This document shows, in pieces, positions 47,225-57,819 of a stretch of 64,000 nucleotides of DNA (the stretch's first letter is position 1; every line of letters starts with the position of its first letter). Made by a program: the position numbers and the translations under genes. A model generated the notes under the pieces. The model made no database searches, had not been told where the DNA came from, and saw only the letters and a program-made list of their open reading frames with translations. This stretch comes from Phytophthora quininea. Its lineage: Eukaryota; Oomycota; Peronosporomycetes; Peronosporales; Peronosporaceae. The stretch is from positions 310,001 through 374,000 of the forward strand of contig JAAVTG010000579.1 in assembly GCA_011947345.1 (NCBI GenBank). The letters run 5' to 3'.

Positions 47225-49522
47225 ATGGACAGCAATGGCGTCGCCCCGTGCTTCGTGTGCGGCCACGCGCTCGACCCGCGGTCGCCCAACTTCCTCCTCG
47301 AGTGCCATTTCTGCGGCCGCTGGCTGCACGGGGCCTGTGCCCATGTGAGCGAGCAGGACGCGCTGCTGGTGGCTAAGTTCGCCTGCCTGCACTGCCAGCA
47401 GCAGCACAACCACGACGTCAAATATGGTAATGATATCTATCCTCGTGGGGATACACTGATCATGCTGTTATTAACCTGGCAATATTGTTTCCGCTTCCAT
47501 TAGAACAGCCCATCAGCAACAATGGACCGTTCGATGCGGACACCATGTCCTTCGCACCGCTGCCGGTGCATTTGGGCGGGTTTTCGTCGCGACACAAGAA
47601 GAACGACGCCAGTTTCCGCAGAGTTTTGGGCGCTGCAATCTTCGCCAGGTCGGGCGTGCAGTTGATCCCGTCTCAAGACGTGTCGCCGTCCTTCCTGCAG
47701 CGCAGTGCGCTCGACGAGCCGGTGCTGCTAGCAGGAAACAACCACAACGTTGCAGGGATGCAGGAGCCGTTCCCAGTCATTGACGTCAATGTCGTCACGA
47801 ATCTACTGGCGGAGAATCGCCCCGTGCGGACGGTTGACGTCGCCACGCAGACCAAGAGTGAACTTACAGCGGCGATATGGCAGGCGCGACTAGCGAAGTC
47901 GGTGGAGGAAGATGCGTCCATGCTGGGCAACGCCGAGTTCCGACTGCCGAATACGTCGATGCACTTGCGGGTAGCACCGCCCATTGCAGTGGCTCAAGTG
48001 GACTGGCACAATGTGCTGCCTAACAGCGACGCCACCTCAGACGGTTCTGGTGGGAATGTGAACGTGTTTGGCGTTTTCCTGGAGGCTAACGCTTACCTAG
48101 ATTTTATGGTTGCTCCTGGCGGGCAGTGCACGTGGCTTTCGGTGTCTGCTGGTGAGCTTTGGGTGTATTTGATCCGACCCACGCTGACGAATGCAGACGT
48201 GTTCCGGAACTGGAAGAATGACCCGGATTTCGCGAGTGTGTTTTTGCCGGAGCAAGCGGACAAGTGCATCAAATGCGTTGTGAGATCTGGTAGCACACTG
48301 GTGGTACCGGCTGGCTGGATGTTCGCGCGGTTTGCTGGTGGTGTGCACAGCTCCTCGATTTTCCAGGGCTACTTCGCTTGTACGGCAGCGATCGAAGCAC
48401 AGGTAAGTGTGGTGATGCAAGAGCTCCAGCACGACTGGTTGGCGCAGTATTGGCCCGAGACGACGGCGGGGTGGCTGAGTGTGGACGCCAACGTGCAGCT
48501 GTGGACAGCCGTGTGCTTCTACGTGCGTCAACTGCTATCGACTGACAACAATATCAGCACACGTGTCAGTGAACACGATCGACACGCCTTGTTCCGAGCG
48601 CTGGCGACATTGCGAGAGTGGAGCGCGCTGCCTGCGTCACTCAAGTCGGTGAATGGCATCACGTGGACTCCGAGCTCGCCGCGAGAAGCTCAAGCCATCG
48701 TTGGTCGCCTGGAGCAAGCGCTTGCGTCGACTGCACCAACCCACAACTTGCACGAGTTACAGCCGACGATGGGCTTGGGTAGCGACAGCAAGTTGCCACC
48801 GATATCGCCGAACGAAGCGACCTACATTTACTCAGCTGCATCGGCCCCAGATTCTTGTGCTGGGTCGCCGTGGGTGTCTGGAATCGACAGCACCAGCAGC
48901 AGTCTTGCCTCGACGACACAAATGTGGTCGGGATACGATCCGATTCAGCCGCAACAGCATGACCACTTGGTCATCTCAACACAGAATCCACCGTACAGCG
49001 ATCATCACGAACCGCATCACCAGAACTTGCACACCGGGTATTGTGGTGACTACGGCTTTTGTCGCCACCGGGCTCTGGAATGGACGGCAACAACGGCTAC
49101 ATGACTCCTGCAGGGTCTCAAGGCAGTCTTGGCGATGGTCTTGAGGGCCTTGGTTCGTTGGGCAACCTCTCCGATCCAAGCGCTTTCGGAGCCACCTTGT
49201 CCCCGGGAATGGCGCCACGAGGTTACCAAACTCGCCTGGACAGCAACGGTAACTATGTGGACGTGCTCATGCGCCATCGAGCTTCGTGCCACCGCTGCGG
49301 CAATTTGCGCAAGAAGAATGTGCGGTGCCCGTGTGCCCGCACATTTTCTGCCAGAAGTGCGCGGAGAAGATGATCGAAGAGCATGGAGAGAACATTTTCG
49401 TCAACGGCTGCCCAGTATGCAAGGAGTTGTGCTGCTGCGGCAAGAACCGCACACCCAACTGCAAGCGCAAATTCCACTGCTACAAGAAGTGCCCGGCCAC
49501 AAAGAGACCTGCGGCGGGGTAG
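47225..49522 (+). CDS. PHD-JmjC-4CXXC_R1 protein, probably catalytically inactive
   Basis: Exon 1 (47225-47426) encodes a PHD finger (CFVCGHAL...CHFCGRWLHGAC...CLHCQQ). After a 77-bp intron exon 2 starts at 47504. A KDM7/KDM2-type JmjC fold follows, with LIRPT near 48170-48185, DKCIKCVVRSGSTLVVPAGW (about 48259-48318) and a QGYF strand. The C-terminus (about 49285-49500) is a Cys-rich finger like zf-4CXXC_R1 (CHRCG, CPHIFCQKC, CPVCKELCCCGK). The iron-binding HxD is replaced (family FHID, here FMVA) and the second His (family GWIHA, here GWMFA) is absent, so demethylase activity is unlikely; a chromatin-reader role is inferred. Frameshifts near 49070 (T run) and 49331 look like errors. Start chosen for its context (GAAATGG); an upstream Met 18 bp earlier is possible. 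Confidence 0.75.
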
Positions 49523-49592
49523 CTTCCAATATGTTCGTCTTGGTGGAAAGTGCAAGTGGTTCTCTATTTAATCCGTCAACGATGTCCTGGGT

Positions 49593-50886
49593 CTATTGTG
49601 CTCGTCCGCTGCGCTTTACGTGAGGTCGCATGGCTGCGAGTGAGATCAGCAGCGCCTCCTCTGATCGAATGGTGCGACTGCCTTGCTCCGGGCACGTGTT
49701 GACCCACATATCAAAGAGCGTGTTGGAGTCATCGCCGCTGACGGGCACCGTCTCATCAGCATCGACACACTCCTCGATACCAGCCACGCCACCAAACACG
49801 ATCAGAGCGTGCCGGAACTTGGGCAGCGAAAAATCGGCGTCGTCCACCGACACGTTGCCGCGCTCCGACGTGCCCACCTTGAGGTCGTAGCCTCCAGGGA
49901 ACGGACAGTCGGTCCAGACATTGCTTAGCGACGAAGCGAACCGCGTCGTGTAGCCCCAGTACACACCTAGCTGCTCGCGCGGTTCCGCCGACGACACCAG
50001 CTTTCCCACCACTATAATACACACAAAAGAATTAGTCGACAGGGTCACAGCATTCTACATAAGCATCGGATGACTCACTCTTCTTCTTAAAGTCCTTGGA
50101 CGCTTCGTCGATCTTCACAGTCACCCGAATCCCGGGCGTAATGCGTTTATCTACCACAACTTCTCGCTGCAGTCCAACGTACACGTGGGAGCCTTCCTTC
50201 TCCTTCAACGGTCGGTCTGTCACCACTCCTTCTCTGTAGACACTCCACTCCTGCGCTCTCAAGTGGTGTGGGCAATCCAATGGATTCAACAGCCCAGCAC
50301 AACTCAAATCCGAGTGCATAGGAAACAAAGCGCGTCTCAAATACTGCGGCGTCTCCAAGTACTGGAGGATCCTGGCCATAAATACATGGCAGTCATGGGC
50401 CTTCTTCTTGGGGGCTCCCGTGCCTGTATTACTACCCAGTTGGTCGTCAAAGACCACGATCTCGTCCACTTGGAAGATCACTGCAGCGCGAGCCACTTGG
50501 CCCGCCAGATAAGTCCTGAGCTCCTTGGTCTGCGCATTGTCCAAGATGGAGCCGGGGATGGCCATGCTCAGCGTGTAGCCGCGTCCTTTGGCCTTCCGCT
50601 CGTCATCCAGCTGCTGCTGTTCTTGCTGCTTCTTGGCAGCTTCTCTGGCCAACTTCTCCTCCGCCTTGCGCTTCTTGCGAGCCTCGCGCTTGAGTCGCTG
50701 AGCCTCCTCCGCGTCCAGGGCATCGTCTGCGTTGCGTTTCTTGCTGTTCTGAGGCTCCTGCGCATCAGTGGAGGCTGCTGGTTCCGGTGCCTTGGCCTTC
50801 TTGACCTTGCGCACTGGCTTCACGGCTGCAGTCACAGTCTGGTGCAGCGTGGCCAGCTCGTCGTCGCTCGACTCGCTGCTGATCAT
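49593..50886 (-). CDS. SPOUT-domain RNA methyltransferase, SPOUT1/C9orf114 family, 408 aa
   Basis: Two exons, 50886-50079 and 50011-49593, with a 67-bp intron (GTGAGT...TATAG). The N-terminal 100 residues are acidic then Lys/Arg/Gln-rich, suggesting nuclear targeting. The SPOUT core begins TLSMAIPGSILDNAQTKELR and has QVDEIVVFDDQ; the C-terminal half has LGVYWGYTTRFASSLS, GYDLKVGTSERG, a FGGVAGIE strand and NTCPEQGSRTIRSEEALLI, which forms the knotted SAM-binding site. The human member is a putative RNA methyltransferase also linked to mitotic spindles. The frame is intact across both exons. It is divergent to the CRN fragment at 51166. Confidence 0.88.
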
Positions 50887-50944
50887 TCTCTTGGTGTCAA
50901 CAATGCCGCCGTCCAGTGAAAACTATTTGATGTAAGGACGGACA

Positions 50945-50990
50945 CAAAACCGGTGAATGGATACACAAATGTATCCATTCACCGGTTTTG
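50945..50990. other. Perfect 21-bp inverted repeat with 4-nt loop
   Basis: The 21-bp arms at 50945-50965 and 50970-50990 are exact reverse complements around the loop CAAA; pairing stops abruptly on both sides. It lies 59 bp upstream of the methyltransferase start and about 175 bp upstream of the CRN fragment. As RNA it would form a very stable hairpin; as DNA it could extrude or bind a dimeric protein. Confidence 0.9.
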
Positions 50991-51165
50991 ACAGGATTGA
51001 CACCGTGTTTTGATAGAACCCCATGTTGAAGGACCATCACTCCGAGGTCTCACTTGCGAGCTCAACTGTTCGCAATTCACCTGCTTTTGACTCTACGCAA
51101 TTTTAACGTGGTCAGCACGTTTTGATTGAGAGGTATGGACATCGAATTCGATTCCTGCTACGACT

Positions 51166-51525
51166 ATGAAGACCACGACAATCAACTGCGCCACCGTGGG
51201 CACCACCGACGTTTTCACCGAACGCATTGCGGGCGACAGAAACGTATCCGAGTTGAAGGCAACAGTCCGGAAGTCGATGCAATATAAGGTTGCCGCCGAG
51301 GCGATGCGACTCTACCTTACGAAGCAGGACGGTCGTTGGATGAAGTGGACGGATCCCAAACGTCAACAGCTGGGTGACATCGACAATTACACGGAGGCGG
51401 TTGCGGAGGTGAAGAAATACACGCAAATACCATCTTGCTCCTCGTAGGCGACGACGAGTTTGCCCTCAAGAGCTCGTCTCAACACGATATCCACGTTCTC
51501 GTTCTGCTTCCACCTGGAGGTAGGT
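51166..51525 (+). pseudogene. Crinkler (CRN) N-terminal domain, truncated and frameshifted
   Basis: The first 94 codons resemble the ubiquitin-like LFLAK domain of CRN host-targeted proteins: a short beta-strand start, a VSELKATVRKS helix and LYLTKQDGRW in place of the LFLAK motif. After a frame change near 51420 a stretch ending HVLVLLP resembles the end of the CRN N-terminal module. No signal peptide and no recognisable CRN C-terminal domain are present; downstream frames to 52235 are short and unassigned. A possible intron (GTAGGTCAG...CTCCAG, about 51522-51572) follows. CRN-like N-termini also occur in non-secreted proteins of other eukaryotes, so an effector role is not implied. Confidence 0.6.
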
Positions 51526-52301
51526 CAGTAAACTAAGATATTAGTTTGGCTGTATTGATATTTGCTCCAGATCTAACAGAACGTTTTGGTGCAAGGGCTG
51601 GAACTGGTGAATGCAGGATCGAGCGCACGAGGTGGGACGACGATATATTACTTTTGACACTTTATCTTAGCCTAACGTTGACCAACGTAGAATTGAAACG
51701 ATTTGAGCCTCAACTTGACGGGGCGCACCATTTGCTCCTGCTGAAGAAGCAACAGAGACGGAGTGGCGTTGGTTCCCGGATCGGCGGTCTGTCCATGGCA
51801 GTTCGCCATTTCTCAACTTGGCAGACCTTTGATTTTGTGGAGCAACTCTGTTTCAGGCAGACGCTAATACACTTTTATTTTTGAGCCTGGCTCGACAACA
51901 GCACTGGTACTATTATGGAGATTTAGGAACTTCGCAGTTTTCAGGAATCGGAACCATTCAGAAGAAACAAATAGTTACGATTATTTATGCTGGAGGTATT
52001 TATCAAGTTCGAGCAAATACGGCAACCAGAGTCACAGGATGTTTGGACATTTACTGACGGTCAGCAATTTGAAAGACCAGAACATGTTGTTTTGTCAGGT
52101 ACTTGCGCAAGCTTGGCCAACACACTGATTATCGCGTGTTTCTCACGTCCCATCTCTCCAGCGAGTTGCTGGTGCACCAGAATGACACAAGGCGCCAAGA
52201 TGCTGGACTCGATTGCACGCGAGGAGTTCTGATGAATTCCAACGCAATACTTTTTTAATCAACTGTTTTCATTAGGATGGCACGGTTCACGCCCTAGCAA
52301 T
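51526..52301. other. Unassigned sequence after the CRN fragment
   Basis: Short frames (112 codons at 51546-51884, 81 codons at 51987-52232) show plausible protein-like composition (for example FEQIRQPESQDVWTF) but no family. They may be remains of the CRN C-terminal region or an unrelated decayed gene. Confidence 0.35.
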
Positions 52302-53940
52302 TTATGCCAGGTCGGTCTCTCGGATCTCATCTACGCTAGCTAGTTCCACGTCCGCAGCGTCTACGGTGTTGTTGTCAAGAATTGCATTCGCTTCATGGTC
52401 GACGTTGCCGTGATTTTGTTTTCGCTTCCGAAGATTTTCCAGCGTTGTAGCCGATGGGGCGTACAGGTAGCACAAGGTGAAAACGTAGACGTTGAAAAGC
52501 GCCTGCATCGACGTCCAAGCTCCACCACTCGAAGGTGTGGGTGAGAATGCTCCACTAGCAAGACCCGAGAACGCCGCAATCATGATCAACAAACTCAGCC
52601 CAACCAAGTAGCGGTAGCGCATTCGACGCCTGCAGATCTCCTTCAAACTCATCACAATGAGGACGCAGTACCACAGCGCGTAGATGGCACTCAGCAGTCC
52701 GCAAAGCGCTTTGAGGAAGAGGAATGTGCTGTTCCCTGCCAGCGGATTCCACATCACGTCGTTGTTGCTATAGTACTTAAGGTATCCGCAGTAGAAGACC
52801 ATGATGAGCCAAAAGCACGACACGAAGATGATCTTCGGCGCGAAGAAAACCGTGTTGGACACGCCTCTCTTTGCCTTGGAGGCGCAAGTTGTCGATGGCG
52901 ACCATCCAGAAGAGCAGCAGCATCTGGAAGAAAGTAGTTTGGAAGTTGACGCTGAGAATGCGAGCTGCATTGCTGCCGTAGGTCGCCTCGGCAAAGTAGA
53001 ACGGGTCGTTGAAGAAGATGAGGGCGACCACCAGAACCGCCACGTATCCTTGCTCGATGTTCTGCTCGCGTGAAGACAGTTTGTTGATGCTGACGATGTA
53101 CCAGACCGCGATCAGGATCGACAGGAGCAAGAAGAAGAGCTTCATGCCGATCAACCAGTCCGTGAACGCTTCCGTCCCCCACGTCTTGCGGAATTGGATG
53201 TTGGAACCGCTCAGAACAAGACTTTCGGTCGAGTTGAAGAGGACGTCGACTTGGTAGTTTGCAAAGTCAATCTCTCCGAAGCGCAGAAAGTAGTCGGACT
53301 CGCAGTAGCTCTCGCCTTCCTCACACTCGATCGTGATCGTCCGCTGCACTACGTCCGTGATGATTTCGGCGTAGGTTTGGTTGCCGCTTGTTTCGTTAAT
53401 AAAGAATCCTTTCACGTGCGGTGTCACGGTCACATCGAACGAACGAGCGACTTTGTTCAAGTTCGGGAACGTGGCAGCGAGGTAGAAGTACCGATTGCGT
53501 TGAGAGAGTCCATTGAGCCCAAACGAGTAGTGCACCACGTGAAGCGCTTGCTGGCTGCTGGCAAACGGACGGTTGGTTCGACTGGTGCATGAGTCAAACA
53601 TGCATGTTAAAGCTGTCGATCTTTGGCTTGTCGGCAGGCTGAGGACGGCGTCGATCGCTGATACAGAGCCGTTCGCGTCGGTGTCCTTGATGGTGGTGGT
53701 GCTACTTGAACCGAGGCAGTCTTTGAGCAATCCGACAGAGAAATCCGACGTACAGCGCGTTGGGAGGCTAGTCCAGTCGGAACGAGCCACCGCAGGTGAA
53801 CTACTGAAGCCGAGGAGCACGAAGAGCGCCAAGAATGTGACGGCGATACCAGAAGCCAGCAGGAGCTTCACTAGTGACATGACTTCGATCCGCATAAAGC
53901 TGCCATCTTCTCCTCGAGCAGTAGTAGCTTTGGCTTTCAT
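52302..53940 (-). CDS. TMEM181/Wntless-like multipass membrane protein
   Basis: An N-terminal membrane helix (SLVKLLLASGIAVTFLALF) is followed by a lumenal domain of about 200 residues and then seven membrane helices ending near 52430; the cytosolic tail is charged. The layout (one helix, lumenal beta domain, seven helices) matches the Wntless/TMEM181 group of Golgi/plasma-membrane proteins, but the family call is from topology and overall feel rather than a diagnostic motif. A one-base shift near 52885 separates the helix 3 region from the rest; the protein reads on smoothly in the other frame. I start at the ATG at 53940, because a core promoter match covers 53962-53981, inside the upstream in-frame extension that would begin at 54000. 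Confidence 0.6.
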
Positions 53941-53961
53941 TTTCCCACCCGTGAAGACTTC

Positions 53962-53981
53962 TTGGCGAAAGTTGAAATGAC
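53962..53981 (-). promoter_or_regulatory. Oomycete initiator/FPR core promoter
   Basis: On the minus strand the sequence GTCATTTCAACTTTCGCC fits the oomycete Inr (TCATTTC) followed by the flanking promoter region (CAxTTT). It lies 22-41 bp upstream of ATG 53940 and supports that start. Confidence 0.6.
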
Positions 53982-54141
53982 ACTGTGCGATGCACAACAT
54001 TGGTTTCTGGAAATGCGATGTGGTGAAACGTCTGTGTTAGTTTCACTGTGCTAGACAAGAAATGAAAAAATCTACGAAGCGAGAAATGCACATCAAAACA
54101 AATCCATGTATTCTGTGTCATCTATTGCTTGTCCGTCCAGT

Positions 54142-55763
54142 TCACTTGGTAGCTCGGAGGCGCTTCGACGGGTCGCTGATCTCCATGGAGCGCTTGCGAT
54201 TCTTCGACTTCTCGTTCAGCGGAGCTAAATCGTGATGGATCGACAGGTTCTTGGCCAGCAGGAAGGCCACTTCCATGCTCTGCGAGTAGTTTAGCCGCGG
54301 GTCACAGTAGCTCGTGTAGCGCAGCGGCAGGTCCGTCTCATCGATTCCTTCAGGTCCTCCAATGCACTCCGTCACGTTCTCGCCAGTGAGCTCAAAGTGC
54401 ACGCCACCGAGCGCAGTTCCGGCCTCACGGTGAATCTCGAGGGTCTGCTCGAGCTCTCCGAAGATGCGGTCGAACGGCCTCGTCTTGTAGCCGTTCTCAG
54501 CCACGATCGTGTTGCCGTGGCACGGATCGCACGACCAGATCACCTTGAGTCCGCATCCTTCACCGCCGCAATGTGCTTGGGCAACAGGTCGCCCACCTTG
54601 TCGCTGCCGTAGCGCGTGATCAGCGTGATCTTACCGGGGTTGGCTTCCGGGTCCTTCCACAACTTGCGGATAAGAGGCACGAGGTCTTCCACTGCCATAC
54701 TCGGTCCAACCTTGATCCCAATGGGGTTCTCAATGCCTCGGAAGTACTCGATGTGGGCGTGGTCGAGCTGGCGAGTGCGGTCACCAATCCACAAGAAGTC
54801 CGTGCCGACGTTGTAGAACTTGCCGTTGATCTCACGCGTCATGGTCTCCTCATACCCGAGCTCCAGTCCTTCGTGAGATACAAACAGATCCACCGTCTTC
54901 AAATGCGGAGAGTCCGCTCCGACCCCACACATGTGCACAAAGTGCAGACTGTCCGTAATCTCGTTCACCATGTGCTGGTACTCCTCGCGACGCGAAGACG
55001 TCTGCACAAAGTCCAGGTCCCACTTGCCAGCGTCGTGAATGTCGGCGAACCCAGAGCTCACCAGCACGCGGCCGTAGTTCAGTGTTGCAGCGCTGTGGAA
55101 GTATCCCTCCAACAGTCTGCTCGGGTCCGGCACTCGTTGGTCCTTCTCGTAGCCGTTGATGTTCTCGCCACGGAAGCTCGGCACCTTGTCCCCATCCAGC
55201 ACTTCGTAGTCACTAGAGCGAGGCTTGGCGAACTGCCCGGCCATTCTCGCCACACGCACCGTGGGCATGCGGGCGCCCCAGACCAGCACGAGACTCATCT
55301 GCACCATGATCTTGAGCTTCTTCTCGATCAGCTCCGGCTGGCAATCCTGGAAGCGCTCGGCGCAGTCTCCTCCTTGCAGCAGGAAGCGCTTGCCATTGGC
55401 CACATCTGCCAACTGGGTCTTCAGGTCTTCGATCTCCCGCACTGACACCAGTCCAGGCAGCGTCTTGACTGCAGAATGAATCAATGGCAACGTTAGCAAC
55501 TACTAACTAGGACACGTACAGCCATCAATTGGCATTTGACACGTACGTTTGTCGTGCGCTTGCTTTAGAGCCTTCAGATCTGGGTACGGCGCTTGCTGCT
55601 TGACTGGGAATTGTCTCCAAGAGGACGGAGACCACTTGCCATTGGTGCTGCTGGAGTCGGTCATTGTTGCTACCGATGGTGTGTCGCTTTCACGAGTGAC
55701 CACAGCAACCTCGTCCGTTCGGTACGTGGTCCAAACACGCCCACAAGAATTAGCGGTCGTCAT
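54142..55763 (-). CDS. DAHP synthase, class II (plant type)
   Basis: Condenses phosphoenolpyruvate and erythrose 4-phosphate to DAHP, the first step of the shikimate pathway to aromatic amino acids. Exon 1 (55763-55547) and exon 2 (55468-54142) join across a 78-bp GT-AG intron to give AHDKLKTLPGLVS. Family landmarks: WSPSSWRQFP at the N-terminus, LQGGDCAERF, KPRSSD, GYFHSAATLN, VHMCGVGADSPHL, SHEGLELGYEE, DFLWIGDRTRQLD, NPIGIKVGPS, LITRYGSDKV, WSCDPCHGNT and GGVHFELTGENVTEC. Metal ligands expected for the class (Cys in GGDCAER, His in SCDPCHGN, Glu in FELTGENVTEC) are present. A one-base shift near 54550 is probably an error. The start could instead be an internal Met near 55664. No plastid-type leader is obvious. 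Confidence 0.92.
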
Positions 55764-56032
55764 CGACGTTTTGATAGGCTAAAATGATTTTGACTTGAGT
55801 TGAATATGCCGCGCGTACGAATACCAGCCATTTTCGAGCCGATGGGGAAGCGAGGCCGACCAAGCAGCCACGGTCACGGCCCCAGGCGTCCGTCAGGGGA
55901 CGCTCTCGTGGTGGTCAATCCGTCCATGTTGCAGAGTTCTCGGTCATCTACTGCACAGCAGAGTAAAAGAATAGCGCGTCCAAGCCCAGCAATAAGAAGC
56001 GCAAAGGGTCCAGCAATGAAGACACCAACAAT

Positions 56033-57733
56033 ATGCAGCGGAACAAGAAGAATAAGAAGAGCAGAGTGATGGTAACTAACGTTGCCGTATCCACCGCTAC
56101 GCGACTATCAAGATCCGAAGGCGGCGGAGCGTCCACCTCCGTCCTCCGCGTCAAGCGAGACGTTGACGTGCTCGCTGGTCTCTACTGGGTATTGCACTCG
56201 CGCAACACGACGCGACCGTGTGTGGTGGCTCTGCCCAACGGCGACGTGACTTCTCCGGCTCAGCTGGCTGCAATGCTCAAGCACTTGGACATGCAGGCGG
56301 CAGCGCTGCACCGTAAGATGACGGCGGGGCAACGCGCTGAGACGGTGCAGAGACTCAAAAGTTCGGCCAAGGAGACATCGGTGTACTCGCTGGTGCTAGT
56401 GACGACGGATCTGTTGTTGGCTAGTGCTGGCTGTGAAAAGGCTGATGCAATCGTGGTTGGTGCTGTGAGCGAGGCGGCGGTGGAGACTGCAATGGCCAAA
56501 TTCGCCCATGTGCATCAAGTGACCTCGACGCCCGTTGGAATTGGCGGCGAGGCCTTTGGCGTTAGTATCTTCCGTCCGGAGCTGACGACGGTGTGTGTGC
56601 AGCAGTTGCAGGCGAGACTGAAGCTGGCCAAGCAGATTGTGGAGATTTCGCAACGTGTGGGTAAAGCTGGAGCTGCTCAGGACGATGAAAAGTGGGCACG
56701 GAAGTTGGCAAAGGGGGCAGATTTAGGTGGCGATGAAGAGGATAGTGGGAAGAAGAAAAGGAACAAACGTGCCATGACGCCGGATGAGCAGAGACTGCAG
56801 GCCTTGACGGAAAAGCTGTACGTGTCATTGACAAAGAAGTTGGCTGGAGATAAAGCGAAGAAGAGCAGCACTCAAGCAACAGCTTCACAGGAGATCGATA
56901 GCCAACATCGACGTGAAAAACTTGAGGTGCTGGGGTTGGTTACGGTGAACGCCTCTGTGGGAACGGCCATGACCGACCAGCGCACGTCTGCTCAAACGCG
57001 GTGGATGGATCTTGCTGAGGGTAAAGCGCACGGTGGTCAGTGGGAAGGCGAAGTTCGACACGGAGCATCGATGGACGCTGTTTCGCTGGAGCTCCGCAAG
57101 AAATTCTGTGCCGCTCGAGGCCAGACAAACAGCGCAAACTTCCTGAGCAAATGGTCTCCGAACAAGGAACCGGTCGACACGGAACAATGGGGTGGTGCGT
57201 ATGGCAAACCCTGCGGCCACAATGAAGTGGTGATGAATTCCTTACGAGCGTTCTATCCGCAGGAAGTTTTGAACTCCAAGGTCTGTAGCAAAGTCTTTCC
57301 GGCGCCTGGCAACCAGGACTTTGATGGTTGTCTCGAGCATTTGCGACTAGCCTGCACGGAGAAGAGCACGAGCATGACGCTATGGGACGCCGAGTACTTC
57401 ATCTTTATCTCGTCGCGCGGTCGAGTTACGTGGGCCAAGAAGAGTCAGCTGCTGTCGCTGTCATTGGCAAGTTTACAGTGCCTTGTGCCAGCAGTTCGTA
57501 GCTGGACAATTTCTTGTGGTGGCCACGTGCCACCCAGCGCAATACTCCGTTCCATCCAGCTTTGCTGCCAACTTGGCAGTGGTGACAAACGGTCTAACAA
57601 TGAAAAACTTCCCTCGAAGGCACTCAAGCGCATCATGAGCTTTGCCTTTGGCGGATCTGCTCGACTTTGGAAACACATCGCCAAGATCCCGACTCCGCTA
57701 GAAGAGGAGACTGTGTACGACCAATCTCTGTAG
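56033..57733 (+). CDS. Uncharacterised protein with a possible degenerate helicase-C-like segment, about 566 aa
   Basis: An uninterrupted 566-codon frame. The N-terminus is very basic (RNKKNKKSR), suggesting nuclear or nucleolar location. Residues about 70-160 (AALHRKMTAGQRAETVQRLK then LVLVTTDLLLA) have the rhythm of the C-terminal RecA lobe of DEAD-box helicases, but the ATPase motifs of the first lobe are absent, so this is tentative. A Lys-rich coiled region follows, then a C-terminal domain of about 250 residues with several Cys and Trp that I do not recognise. Coding sequence may begin upstream: a basic stretch is open in the same frame to about 55960, and 55806-56069 has another open frame that could be a 5' exon. 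It is divergent to DAHP synthase. Confidence 0.55.
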   Translation: MQRNKKNKKSRVMVTNVAVSTATRLSRSEGGGASTSVLRVKRDVDVLAGLYWVLHSRNTTRPCVVALPNGDVTSPAQLAAMLKHLDMQAAALHRKMTAGQRAETVQRLKSSAKETSVYSLVLVTTDLLLASAGCEKADAIVVGAVSEAAVETAMAKFAHVHQVTSTPVGIGGEAFGVSIFRPELTTVCVQQLQARLKLAKQIVEISQRVGKAGAAQDDEKWARKLAKGADLGGDEEDSGKKKRNKRAMTPDEQRLQALTEKLYVSLTKKLAGDKAKKSSTQATASQEIDSQHRREKLEVLGLVTVNASVGTAMTDQRTSAQTRWMDLAEGKAHGGQWEGEVRHGASMDAVSLELRKKFCAARGQTNSANFLSKWSPNKEPVDTEQWGGAYGKPCGHNEVVMNSLRAFYPQEVLNSKVCSKVFPAPGNQDFDGCLEHLRLACTEKSTSMTLWDAEYFIFISSRGRVTWAKKSQLLSLSLASLQCLVPAVRSWTISCGGHVPPSAILRSIQLCCQLGSGDKRSNNEKLPSKALKRIMSFAFGGSARLWKHIAKIPTPLEEETVYDQSL

Positions 57734-57819
57734 CTGTTGCGAACGAATAGAGAGCTGACGTGAGAGCGGCTTATTTACTTACTTGCTTCCATTCGCACTG
57801 ATGGAAGATCGAGGCATCT

